The translations under genes were made by a program, and so were the position numbers. A stretch of 64,000 bases of DNA from Bolinopsis microptera. Lineage: Eukaryota; Ctenophora; Tentaculata; Lobata; Bolinopsidae. The notes under the pieces were generated by a model. That model made no database searches, was not told the DNA's origin, and was given only the letters and a program-made list of their open reading frames with translations. Shown in pieces: positions 1 to 10,235 of this stretch (its first letter is position 1; each line of letters starts with the position of its first letter). The stretch covers positions 12,819,675 through 12,883,674 of the forward strand of contig NC_087076.1 in the NCBI RefSeq assembly GCF_026151205.1, in the 5' to 3' direction.

Positions 1-929
1 GTCGTTAGCGCTCTCTCTATGATCTCTAGTATCTTTCCTTGCATCAAAATAGTTTTGCCTGATCCTGCTGCTCCTTCTATCCAAAGTTTAGATTCGTCCT
101 CAGAATAAATATCCATTTGTTCTTTAGTTAAACACCTTATACCTAAGTGCTCCTTAAAATGATCCGGTGCTTTCACAACTTCGCTAGATTTCGGTTTCCT
201 CCATCTGATTGATAAATCTCCATTTTTCGACAGACGATCAACTCTCTCTATGGTACGAAGCAGGTCATATCGGTCCTTCAATTTGTTTCTCAATTTCGAA
301 TCAAAACAAGCTATGCCAATCATTCGAGATCTAACTTTTTCTGGAACCGTTTTCTGATTAGCAATGTTTAAGCGCCACCATGCTTCAAAATCTTTAAAAT
401 CCTCCTGGTAAACCAATACATTCACAATGCTAGCGGTGCTGTTGCTTAAGTCCTCGGCGATGTTGTTTTGAAACTGGTCAGCCTGACTTTCAGTTAAGTT
501 TGGGAGGATGGTAAAAGTGTAAATTGGGAATTTATCTTCAAGACCATCATCAACATTAGATATTGCTGTTATCATCTTGTGGGTCTTTTCAAGTTGCTCG
601 GTAGATTTTTTTAAATGTTGGCTAAAATTTTGGTTGGTCCATCCCTTTGCTGGAGCTTTGACCTCAAAACACGCGATGAACTTATTTCCGACAACTACGA
701 AATCAGTTTCCCCATCAACGTTTGAATTAATGGAAGGTTGAAACAGAGTGTGGGTGGTTTTGGATCTACTGAAACTGTGAATCACCACCATATCCTGATC
801 GCTCATCCTCTCAAATGCCCTGTAAACACTAACCTCGGCTTCCCATTCAAGCTGCTGACGAAGCGTGGTTGCTTGATCGTCAGAATCTTGTAAAATATCG
901 TCATGCTTTCTCGATGTTGAAGATGTCAT
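1..929 (-). CDS. NERD-type nuclease domain fused to P-loop (superfamily 1-like) helicase, partial
   Basis: The frame is open from the ATG at 929 to the left edge (309 codons, C terminus outside the window). An in-frame TGA lies 30 bases upstream of the ATG, so this start is sound if the gene has no upstream exon. Residues about 23-95 look like a NERD (nuclease-related) domain of the PD-(D/E)xK class: GETDFVVV supplies the Asp (residue 76) and FEVKAP supplies the E-x-K (89-91). About 200 residues later comes LTKEQMDIYSEDE, like the Q-motif region of UvrD-type helicases, then a Walker A motif GAAGSGKT at about 286-293. This order, NERD then helicase, is well known in bacteria. The predicted role is nucleic-acid cleavage coupled to ATP-driven translocation; the biological function is unknown. 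There are no introns in the visible part. Horizontal origin or contamination at the contig edge cannot be excluded, but the base composition resembles the neighbourhood. Confidence 0.8.
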   Translation of the reverse strand, partial: MTSSTSRKHDDILQDSDDQATTLRQQLEWEAEVSVYRAFERMSDQDMVVIHSFSRSKTTHTLFQPSINSNVDGETDFVVVGNKFIACFEVKAPAKGWTNQNFSQHLKKSTEQLEKTHKMITAISNVDDGLEDKFPIYTFTILPNLTESQADQFQNNIAEDLSNSTASIVNVLVYQEDFKDFEAWWRLNIANQKTVPEKVRSRMIGIACFDSKLRNKLKDRYDLLRTIERVDRLSKNGDLSIRWRKPKSSEVVKAPDHFKEHLGIRCLTKEQMDIYSEDESKLWIEGAAGSGKTILMQGKILEIIERALT

Positions 930-1068
930 AATGTTTAGACTCTGGTGCCGGAGGGATCATGATCGGTGTTCCATCATTGCATTGTGTTTCTAATAGTATC
1001 TCGTACACCTCTCTGCCATGTTCCTCAATCTTTTGTATCTGCTCCTCGCGTATCTTCTCCTTGGTCAT
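901..1068 (-). CDS. 55-residue ORF overlapping the start of the NERD-helicase gene
   Basis: An ORF of 55 codons starts MTKEKIREEQIQKIEE and ends PESKHYDIFNIEKA before the TGA at 901-903. Its last 29 bases overlap the first codons of the NERD-helicase ORF in another frame. The frame extends upstream through DYASYYS to a TAG that is part of a splice-acceptor-like sequence (cgtttag), so it could instead be the last exon of a gene lying to the right. The composition is charged and protein-like. I recognise no family. Alternatives: an upstream ORF that tunes translation of the downstream gene, or the N terminus of the same protein separated by an indel. Confidence 0.4.
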   Translation of the reverse strand: MTKEKIREEQIQKIEEHGREVYEILLETQCNDGTPIMIPPAPESKHYDIFNIEKA

Positions 1069-1500
1069 TGAATAATACGAAGCATAGTCCTAAACGTAAT
1101 CCATTTATTAAAAAACATGGCGCAATTAAGTTACACTATACGGATACTCTGCTAACATTTTAATTGAAATTTATCAGTGAAAAAAGAGCAATTTTTGATC
1201 CAACGTAAAGTTAACTAACAAAGTAAATTTGAATCCAAATACATACAACTTTAAGTAAATTCGTAAATATTATTATACTAGAATATGTACCGAAGCATGA
1301 CAATTATATGCAAAATGATTATTGATTTTCTGTACAAGCAATACAAAATAAAACTTAGCATTAACTAAGAAGAGTAGGTTTTGGTGTAAACTATAACACA
1401 TAGCTAGACTATAAAAACACTGGGAAACCAGCTTCCTATCCATTATTTATCATCAAATTAAAAAGTTAAAAGCAATTCCGGCCCGGTTTGATAAACAAAA
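1069..1500. other. AT-rich spacer, no gene seen
   Basis: Short random ORFs only, no splice-bounded exon or RNA gene recognised. It would hold the promoter of the minus-strand NERD-helicase gene if that gene has no upstream exon. Confidence 0.4.
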
Positions 1501-1509
1501 TTCTAGATT

Positions 1510-1640
1510 TTTTTGCAGCATGCGCGGAATCTCGATTTTTTTCATTCTCCGCGACAAATTGCGATTTTCTCAGATCCTCGCGACAAATCGCGATTTTTTC
1601 AATTCTGCACGACAAATCGCGCATTTTCCTTTAAATCTGA
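1510..1640. repeat. Short degenerate tandem repeat with gcgacaaatcgcgattt core
   Basis: The core cgacaaatcgcgatttt recurs at least three times with substitutions, separated by phrases such as tcaattctgc. The core itself is partly self-complementary (aaatcgcgattt). Confidence 0.55.
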
Positions 1641-1679
1641 AGACCAAATTCGCATATATTTCTTCAATTCTGCGGGCCG

Positions 1680-1890
1680 AATATCACGTTTTCTATAAAT
1701 ATAAACAAGGTACCATGAAACATGGACAAAAAATTTTTCAGAAAAACTTTGACTTAGAAAATTTTTCTAAGGCAGAGCTCCCGCTTCCGAGCTCGTATTG
1801 CGAAAGGGAGGCCTGCCCTCCGAGATCGCATTACAAGGGGGAACCATCGAGTCCAAAATCGTACATCGAAGGGTAGGTGCGGACTTCGGA
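1680..1890 (+). repeat. Copy 1 of a roughly 210-bp direct repeat
   Basis: Shares ordered blocks with 3055-3290: atatcacgttttctata, catgaaacatggacaaa, the phrase cagaaaa-ctttgact-agaaaattt, cgagatcgcattacaa, and gagtccaaaatcgta followed by cgaagggta and aggtgcggac. Divergence is moderate. The two copies enclose the MULE remnant. Confidence 0.65.
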
Positions 1891-1974
1891 AATCGAAAAA
1901 AAAAATGTCCGCTCATAATGAACAAAAGTAGTTTCCAGAAAAACTTTTAAAAAACTTTGACTTTGTTCACAAAG

Positions 1975-2060
1975 GTAACACGACTCCTGTCCGACAGCGA
2001 CATCTGTCCGACTAATGGGTATCAGAAAAAAACGACATCTGTCCGAAATTGTGATCTGAT
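1975..2060. repeat. cgacatctgtccg repeat cluster 1
   Basis: Several copies of cgacatctgtccg and cgactcctgtccgacag stand close together; the same words recur at 2765-2860 in both orientations. Probably transposon-derived. Confidence 0.5.
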
Positions 2061-2180
2061 TTCAATACGACACATTTCCAATTAGAAACATGATCTGAAC
2101 TGTTACTTGCAAATTTGTATACGTAACATTGTTAAATTGAGATATGATCTGAGCCATAGTTTACCAGGAATAATCAGTCC

Positions 2181-2468
2181 TTAGAAGAGGGGGAGGTGCC
2201 AGCCATCAGGGAAGAGTCCGTGGACTGTGAAGAGCTGATGGAAGAGTTTAGGTGCGGATTTGAAGGTACCGTCGACTACCCAATGCTCCGCGTCCGCCAT
2301 ATGATCTGCGTTCTTAGGAGTCCCCCAGAGGAAAGATCGACGAGTCAGTTCGTCCCATCCAGAGTCCCAGAGCATCATTGGACTGTTGTCGGTAGAGAGG
2401 ATGTAGTTTGCAGGAATGGATAGCGTTTCCAGATCTCTCGGGTCTGTTTGCTGCAGATCTGGGTCTGT
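2181..2468 (-). pseudogene. Remnant of a MULE-type transposase
   Basis: The minus frame is open from 2468 to 2181 and reads ANYILSTDNSP, then SFLWGTPKNADHMADAEHW, then VVDGTFKSAPKLFHQLFTVH. The DGTFK-AP-F-QLFT-H pattern is characteristic of the MULE transposase domain found in Mutator-like elements and FLYWCH-associated proteins; the Asp of DGTFK is the first catalytic residue. The frame stops at HLPLF where the family continues, and it is closed upstream by TAA. It is a fragment inside a repeat-rich block, so I call it a decayed element rather than a working gene. Confidence 0.7.
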
Positions 2469-2759
2469 TTACTGAAGATTGGTTGATTTTGTGGATTGCG
2501 ATAACTGATCTCCATAAGGCCGCTGTCCTGTATGTACTCATGTAGGCTGTGTCCTGTGATGTGATCGACAGTGTACGGCTATACTAGCACAATCCTGTCC
2601 TCAAATAGTCAAATAGTCAATCACGTATCGATGGATCAGAACCCATGAATGGATCACATCAGTATTCGAACAATGGGAGCAACGTCACGAGATTACCCGT
2701 GAGCTTGTGAAATACGAATGTGAACCGAAATTACAATATGATCCGAAATTCGGACAGAT

Positions 2760-2870
2760 GTCGCCAAAAACGACTCCTGTCCGACAGCGACATCTGTCCG
2801 AAATCCCCAATTCGACTGTCGGACAGATGTCGCTGTCGGACAGATGTCGCCCAATCGTTCACAAATACGA
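2760..2870. repeat. cgacatctgtccg repeat cluster 2, palindromic
   Basis: Forward copies (cgactcctgtccgacag, cgacatctgtccgaaat) are followed by reverse-complement copies (tcggacagatgtcgct twice), so the block can fold into a hairpin. It shares sequence with 1975-2060. Confidence 0.6.
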
Positions 2871-3054
2871 CTGCTCTGTAAGAAGATAAATAATGCCAAA
2901 CAAGTAAAAGGACCAAGCTGTAAAATAAGTGGTTACGTCGTGAAACGGTGGTACTGGTAGGTAAAGGTAAGACAATCCGATAAAACGAAACGAAGTACGA
3001 TAACAAAAGTCAAAAAGCATAATGTAATTATATATTGTATACTGTCCTTTCAAT

Positions 3055-3290
3055 CTGCGGACTAAATATCACGTTTTCTATATATAAGCTTATAAGCATA
3101 AACAGGGTAGCATGAAACATGGACAAATGTAGTTTCCAGAAAAGCTTTGACTCAGAAAATTTTGGGTCCGAGTCATTCTCGATACGTACCTCTGAAGGCG
3201 GGAGACCTGTTTTCCGAGATCGCATTACAAAGGGGAACCCTCGAGTCCAAAATCGTATATCGAAGGGTATGTGGCAGGTGCGGACCGAAG
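3055..3290 (+). repeat. Copy 2 of the roughly 210-bp direct repeat
   Basis: Partner of 1680-1890. It carries a TATA-like stretch (ctatatataagctta) near its start and ends just before a G run at 3291-3312. A pair of direct repeats around transposase debris could be terminal repeats, or independent insertions of one element. Confidence 0.65.
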
Positions 3291-3415
3291 GGGGGGGGGG
3301 GGGGGGGGGGGCGATGGCACCCCTGCTCCCTGCTTCCTATACCCCTGACCCCTGACTCCCTGACTCCCTGACTCCTTGACTCCTTGACTCCCTGACTCCC
3401 TCTTCCTGTGTGAAC
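3291..3415. repeat. Poly-G tract and tgactccc short tandem repeat
   Basis: A G run interrupted once is followed by about eight copies of ctgactcc / cttgactcc. It lies directly before the first recognised anoctamin exon. Confidence 0.8.
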
Positions 3416-3417
3416 AG

Positions 3418-6400
3418 GTGACAACATATTAAAGCCGCATTTGCAGGTGACAGCAGATAGCCGCATCTTTCTGAAGGGAGCTGAGAATTTGGAGCTATTA
3501 AAGAGAATACACCCTGAGAGAGGGGACGGCATGAAACCCTTCAATAGAAACGAGGTAACCCCTGCTTCAGGTTTCATATTTTTAGATTTGAATTGTTAAA
3601 GGCTGATATTATATAATGAATCGTAATCAAGAAAAGCACATTATTCGTTGTTCATAGCCTCAGTTCTCAATTTCATCTTTCCAAATACGTAACTACCATA
3701 ATTTAAGCATTCATACACAATTTATACAAATAAAATATCTATTTGTAACATAATATATATAATATATATAGTTATTGTTATGTATTTAAGTATTCACATC
3801 AGCACATAACATCCCTGATCCCAGATCAGATCTTCTCACAATAACCCTCCCTCTTCAGACCTCGCTGTTCTGTGCACGTCAGAGCACGGACGGATTCCTC
3901 TCTGCAGCGGAGAGACAGCTCATCCTCTACGATATCGTAACCAGGATACGGACAGAGCATCCTGTCACGGTCGGAGAGATCAAGTTTTACCAGCACGAGT
4001 CCGTCGTGTCCGGCCTTATCTCAAACAGTGTCATCAAACAGGTGAGTGCAAAACAGGAATAGGAATAAGAAAATAAAAAATATGTGGCGGATAGAAAGAC
4101 GCCCCCGCAGTTCCATTTTGAGAGTATCGTCATATACTTGAGCTGAAGCGGAGTGAGTAAACTTCACCGTCAAGACCCAGAAGCTGTCGTATCGGAGCAT
4201 GCAGATCTCAGAAATCGTTCTCGTTCGAATCATATTCGCTCTCACTGAACTCACTGAGCGACTCACTGAACCTGACACCCACAGCACCTCCCTGGTCGAT
4301 GAATTCCTCCTCATCTTCACAGTGATATTTGGTATTACTATCAGTCCACCACAGACGAGACTTTCTTCTTTTGTCGCCTGCACCTGAAGAAATTACGTTC
4401 AGTCAGTGGATTTTCTCGTGAATCATGCGATTCTGTTTTCACTCTCTTATGCATATTGCATATTGCATATTGCATATACCATAATTTCTTCTGAAATTAT
4501 TAGAAATTAATATGTTTTGAATCTTCGTAGAATTATCACCTTTTGTCTGACTCTGCCTGCACCGAGTCCAATGTAAGATATACTCATCAAGTGAATCGTC
4601 ACTGTCGTAACCGTTAATCCTTATGTCCCGGACAGCACACGGTTTATTTTTGAGGGTTGCCAAGTCTTCCAAATGAAGTCTGTACTGGTTCGGACCACTC
4701 ACCTTTTCGTAAATTCTGTAATGGTTTGTTAGGAATTGGTGCTGGGGTTTGAGACTTTTTGGGAATTTTAAGCGGATCCCAGATGAACAGTCGATGAAAT
4801 TCCAAAGGCATTTACTGAGCTGTAAATGGAAGAGTATTTAATTACCGAAGTAATGGTCGCAAATAATCTCTTGACATGATCAGTTGTGGTATAAAGGTGG
4901 CAACCAGAACTCCGATGATGAGTATTCCTGCACCCAGACCTCCCAATGATATCACGATCAGAATCAGTATATTCACTGAGGGATTTGAAAATCGTTAGGT
5001 TGTCATTCTTGGCCTTTAAAATTTTAAACTTTTAAAGGACGGCATGATAGAACATTTGTGTTTAAGTTCTTTCCATGGTTAAAAAAGTGATATGTAATAA
5101 TAATTTAGGTTGCAACATAAGTTTCACTTACCAACATTGGCTCCGGATTTAGCAGATGATATAGATGCTGCTGTGTCTTCGCTACGTTTTCCAATGTTTC
5201 TCCAATAATCCGCTTCTTCTGTCTCTATTGAATCATCGTTTGCAAGGACCGGAAAATCAGTCTTTTCGGGTCTTTTTTCTAAATATAAGATATCGAGATC
5301 ATTTGCTCGTACAAAATGATGCTCTTCATTCTTTCTGGTCAGGTTCTGACTGTTTTCATCGTTCGGTTGGGCATCGTTATCGTCTTCAGAATTTGTTGCT
5401 ATTAATTCCTTGGTCACAAACGAAGCATCATCTGCTGTCTTAAGCAGAACCAATGAGCCAGGTGCTAGATAATCTATCTCTTCGGGGTTTTTGTTGTCTC
5501 CGAGATCAGTTTCTTGCGGAAGTTGAGGCTCTACAGGACTCCTGATCAGATCCGTTTCTCTGCTGATAACGAGATATTGTGAACTGTTCGAATTGTGAAG
5601 GGGTGCTGCCTCCATGAGATATGAAAAAGTGATTCCAATCAGTTTGACTAGTAAAACAGCCATATCGAATCTTGTAATTGTAGTTTTCATGAAGTCTGAT
5701 AATTGCTAACAACCGTATGATGATGAAAAAGCTAAAAATAAGGCTGCTCACGTTGCGCTACGCGCAATAGAACTTGTTGTCAATAGCAACGGGTTGGACA
5801 CACGTGCAGCTGATTTCTGCTCTGCGCGTAGAAATTCAGATCGTCGTAAATACGCACTGCGCCTCAGTACAGTGCCTGATAAATGATAAATGATTTGCTT
5901 TATCATATTTGATAGTATAAACAACAATCTATTTGCCATCGAAATTTCACTGTCATGTCACTAATCTACAACCTTACAACGAAAATGCTTACTGCACAAT
6001 AAAAGTAAATAACTTACAACTTAAAATTTTAATAACTTACACATTACACTTCCCCAGATTTACCCGCTGCATCAGAAAAGTAAACAAAACGTACTGAATC
6101 GAGTATGGGTGTGGAACTTCCTCGGAACTCAACCACTTAATCTGATCAGGCACTACTTTGGGGACGAGATAGCCATCTACTTCGCCTGGCTTGGATCTTA
6201 CACTTCCATTTTAGTTGTGCCCTTGGTAATAATAATACCCCACAGTATTTTAGTGTTATGTTATTTTGGTCGTAATATTTGATGTGTTCATAACAGTGGG
6301 TAGAACAGTAGAACTCATAAAGTTAAGATTTTAAAAAGATGTTAACTACTAGAACCTCATATTTGAACCTCTTACTTCAGATAGTCGGTTTCTCGATAGG

Positions 6401-9400
6401 CCTGTTCTACGATGACGACGACGTCAATTCGGCGGATTGGTGTTTTACTTTCTACGCTTTTTTCAACGTAGTTTGGCCTACACTATTTCTGGAAATTTGG
6501 AAAAGGTAAAATATCTCGCCTTTTCACGATTTAAAAAGACAAAAAAAAGACAAAAACTGTTCGATGTATATTGTATGTGTTAGCTGTTACGGTCACAAAT
6601 TAAACAAATATGAATACAATAGCAACCTCATAGTAATCGTTCTGACACCTTGTAACACAGGAGAAGCGCAGCACTAGCTTGGGAATGGGGCACCCTGGGT
6701 CGAGACAAGGAGACCCAGGAGATACAACGCCCCCAGTTCCACGGGACCCTAGGTGGTAACCCAGTGACGGGGGAGGTTGAGATTCAGTACTCCAGCATCA
6801 AGAGACAGATCAAGCAGACAGTGTCGCTGTTTGTAAGCGTGGTGTGTCTCATTGTGGTTCTCGTCAGTATGCTCGCTGTTTTCAGGTAGGAGCTGTAAGG
6901 GGGGGGGGGGGGGGTAGGAGCTGTAAGAGGGGGGGGGGGGGGGGGGAAGAGGTGTAAGGGGGGGGGGGGGGGTATCTGCTACAGCTACAGGAGTTACAGT
7001 GGCGTAACTTTGCGGCCTGTTGGCGCCCCCGCCGAAAATGCGCCCCATGTTGGCGCCCCCTCCCCTTTTGGTGCCCCTCCCTAAAACTGAATAAATAAGG
7101 TGATTTTAGAGGATACGCCGGTAAAATTTCTAAAAAAGTGTGTTTCTAGAGCAAAACGTGCAGATTTGCTAGTACCTCAGTTAAGTTTTTCAAAATTGTC
7201 CCACATTCAAACAACGATTTTGCGCCCCCTAAGATGGCGCCCCCCCCCCCCCCGCACAGCGGGGTCAGCGGGGCCCTTCGTTACGCCACTGAGGAGTTAT
7301 CGTTCTTACAAAAGTGCATAAGAATTAAATTACCTTCAGACTCGGTGCTAAATCTTCATGACTAAAATCATTTCTAATGTTGTTCAATATTTACAGGTTT
7401 GACGACTACATCCAGTACATTTGTAAAAATAACACCTTCCCTGACTTTGTTCCCTCCTTCCTCACCAAATTTGTCAGATACACACCTAAAATACTCCTCC
7501 CCATCACCGTTGGGATTCTCGATGGTAAGATCTCCACGTCACAGCTACTTAAACCTAATAACACTTAGTAGCACCTAGTACTTAGTAAGTTAGTAGCACC
7601 CAAAAACTCCTCAATCAACATTTGTATGATTTTTCTCCAGACATTGGTACAAAGGCTTTTCCATCCGTAATAAATCTTGAAATTATGTTTTTACAAGTCA
7701 TAAACAGTAGATATTCTAAACTTCTGCTTATGTTGCAGTTATGTACAGTAAACTAGCGTTCTTTCTGAACGAATGGGAGAACTACAAGCACCAGAGAACG
7801 TATGAGAATTGGTTGGTTCTCAAACTTATCCTCTTCAAGTTCGTCAACTCTTTCCTTGCTCTCTTCTACATCGCCTTCTACCTTCAGGACTTTGACGTGA
7901 GTTGAGGGAGCACAGAATTTCGATTTCAAGCTAATTGACAAGCTAGCATGTGTTACATGGTGATGGTTACCATGGTGATAATATTCGGAAAAATAATTGC
8001 AGTTCTTGAGTTTTAATTTGAGACTTGAAGGTATTTTAGTAGATTCGATTAACATCCATGATCCAAGTGAATAAGTATTGCTCAAAGTCAATCGCGTCAT
8101 TTGACTTCAAAGAATGTGATACCAACACTTTTATTTCAGAAGCTACAAGAGACTTTAGCAGCTCTGTTGATAACAAAGCAAATAGTTGGTAACTGTGGGG
8201 AGATTCTCGGGCCGACTCTGATCAGCTGGGCCAAGGTTTACCTGCTGAAAAGACACAACAGTACAGAGAACAAGGCGGAGGAGAAGTTGTCTCAAGTTGA
8301 GACGGAGTCAGAGAAACCGAGATATGATAGCTCTTTTGATGATTATCTTGAAATGTTCATTCAGGTTGGTTTGATAGTGGGTGTGATTATCATCAAGTTA
8401 TATTAAATTTAAATTCCAAAACGCTGAGTTACAAAGGATGTAAAAAAGATCTAACTGTCACTTTCTGTAAAAAAATACTTTTCATATGCTTGACATATCG
8501 TCATATCACATATAAAAACTTAAAGTTAAATTTGCCGTTTACTCGATTAAACTTTCAGATGGGCTACGTGATTTTATTTTCGGCCGCATATCCTCCGGCT
8601 GCAGTTTGGGCCTTCCTCAACAACATTGTAGAGATAAGAGGAGATGCTTTTAAGCTGGTTAGTTTCACTTTCAGTTTTGTGTTTCACTTTCAGTTTTGTG
8701 TTTCACATTCAGTTTTGTGTTTTGCTTTGGAGGACCAGTGACCAGTCTATATTACAGGAGCTGTAGAATGTCTACTGTCACTGATAACGATAGTTGAGGA
8801 AGTTATTCATATCACTTTTAGTTCTTTAAGCCTAACTTGTCCTGCACTTAACACGGCTGATAGTGATAATGAAGTAAAAACTGGAACAATTCCATATTTT
8901 TTGTTTTTATCCAGTTTCCCACCTATTAATTTCCACAATAAACAGCAAATTAACCTAACATGGAACTGCACACCCAGGTAAATGGGCTGCAGAGACCCTT
9001 CATAAGCAGAGTAGAAGATATCGGGTTCTGGCAGGACGCGTTCGAGGTGCTCAGTGTCATTTCTATTGTAGTGAACTGTTCCCTCATCGGTATCAGGGGA
9101 CAAGTGAGTTCAGTGGGACATTTTATGTTTTACTCACTTAGTCGATTAAGTACGCATTACTGATGTGAATTATGAACTGAGCGTGATTTGTACTGTTACT
9201 TGTCAAATACTTTGATTTTTAATTTCCCATCATGCATCAGCTAGACCATGTCGTTCATCATCCCCTTGTAGTTCAACTACTGGAACTATTACATTTCAGG
9301 TGGGACGGTGGTTTCCGAACTTCACCACCGGACAACAAATCCTGTTCGTGATAGCCATGGAGCACGTGTTCCTCACTATAAAGTTCATTATAGACAGAGC

Positions 9401-9665
9401 CATTCCAGACATACCAGGGTGGGTACAGCTCGCCACTGCCAAGGAGAAGTACACCAAGAACAGGGCTTTGAAGGGACTGGAGAAGTTAATGCAGACGGCT
9501 CGGTTAAAGGGACACGTTCGTAAGAAGGTGGACGCTGTGAGGTCGAGATTAGTCGAGAGGAGGGTGGAGGAAGAGAAAGGGAATCAGGAACAAATTCAGA
9601 GTTATTCAGAGGATAATACCGAAATAAAAAAGTCTAATTCGGTTTCTAGATATAAGATAGAGTAA
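3418..9665 (+). CDS. Anoctamin, ANO10 (TMEM16K)-like phospholipid scramblase/channel
   Basis: Eleven exons join in frame: 3418-3554, 3859-4041, 6058-6225, 6381-6505, 6661-6885, 7397-7524, 7739-7896, 8140-8364, 8559-8657, 8978-9103, 9300-9665 (TAA), giving about 646 residues. The first exon or exons, with the start codon, were not found. Family marks in order: [15 protein letters not shown] in the cytosolic N-terminal region; [18 protein letters not shown] entering the first membrane helix; [111 protein letters not shown]; the last helix near [13 protein letters not shown]; and a charged tail. The conserved segments match ANO10 best; ANO8 is the alternative. ANO10 members act mainly as ER-associated scramblases. 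Introns hold a nested antisense gene (4208-5690) and a hAT-type MITE (6997-7291). Confidence 0.88.
4208..5690 (-). CDS. Nested single-pass type I membrane protein, family not recognised
   Basis: Four exons on the minus strand join in frame: 5690-5132, 4975-4846, 4814-4540, 4383-4208 (TGA), 379 codons; all junctions are GT-AG. The N terminus ([19 protein letters not shown]) is a likely signal peptide. Residues about 25-186 are a polar, acidic ectodomain with N-linked glycosylation sequons (NSS, NLT) and two dibasic sites (LEKR, NIGKR). A hydrophobic helix follows at about 189-213 ([20 protein letters not shown]), then a roughly 165-residue cytosolic tail ending in a Ser/Asp/Glu-rich stretch ([10 protein letters not shown]). 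The whole gene sits inside the intron of the anoctamin gene between 4042 and 6057, on the opposite strand. I recognise no family. The intron between exons 2 and 3 is only 31 bases, so that junction is the least certain; the gtgagt at 4705 could be an alternative donor. Confidence 0.6.
6890..6972. repeat. Poly-G tracts alternating with aggagctgtaag-like spacers
   Basis: Three runs of about 12-18 G are separated by taggagctgtaaga and gaagaggtgtaa, inside the anoctamin intron directly after the 6661-6885 exon. On the RNA this is a G-quadruplex-prone stretch near a splice donor. Confidence 0.8.
6997..7291. mobile_element. hAT-type MITE, copy 1
   Basis: Non-coding element with terminal inverted repeats cagtggcgtaac / gttacgccactg, flanked by a perfect 8-bp duplication (aggagtta at 6989-6996 and 7292-7299). 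The 8-bp TSD and CAGTGGCG ends fit the hAT superfamily. It contains C runs near the right end. It lies in an anoctamin intron. Related copies are at 26810 and 35883. Confidence 0.8.
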
Positions 9666-10235
9666 TGGATATTCATATTGTGGCGACCGATCCATAAATT
9701 TCAGATCGTAAATTTGAGTTTTGAAAAAGATTAAATCCGCATGAATTGAAGTTTTAATGATTCAGATCATGTGTAGCTGAAATTCAAAGTAACTTTAAGC
9801 TTTTCTTTAATTTGATTCTTCCACTTCCAGCTACTAAAAGAAGGGTTTATTTCAATTTCTTATTAGGTTTACTGTTAATTTTTTTGTTTAATATTTTGTT
9901 AATATTTGAGTACGTTAAGCTATTTAAAAAGCGATAGATTTTTTCTCTGTCAAGTATTAAGAAATTAGCAAATTCGCTACTTTTAATTTTCAGACAAAAT
10001 AAAAACTGGACGAATTAATCTGATTGGAGGCTAATATGTCATAGTCATATAATAAAATGCTTCGTGTTTAGTTGCACAATCAATGCACTTGAGCACAAGC
10101 TGCAACTGTAATCATACTTTATGTACTCTGTTTCTGGGGTTACGCTAGAATGTTACGGTACTGGAGCTCGGGGCTAGTTTTCTCAATCCAACGTGCAATA
10201 TTTCTATAAGTATAATGAAATATCCACTGCACTCC
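9666..10235. other. 3' flanks of two convergent genes
   Basis: AT-rich and without ORFs of note. It separates the anoctamin stop (plus) from the transporter stop (minus). AATAAA-like words occur near 9998 and 10047 and could serve as polyadenylation signals of the anoctamin gene. Confidence 0.4.

Noticed and set aside
4021-4383. 120-codon minus ORF overlapping an anoctamin exon
   Set aside because: The alternative frame entered from the 4540 donor gives an acidic, protein-like tail ending at 4208; the longer ORF would read through antisense of a coding exon.
5165-5443. 92-codon plus-strand ORF inside the nested gene
   Set aside because: It is the complement of exon 1 of the nested membrane-protein gene, without splice context or family resemblance.
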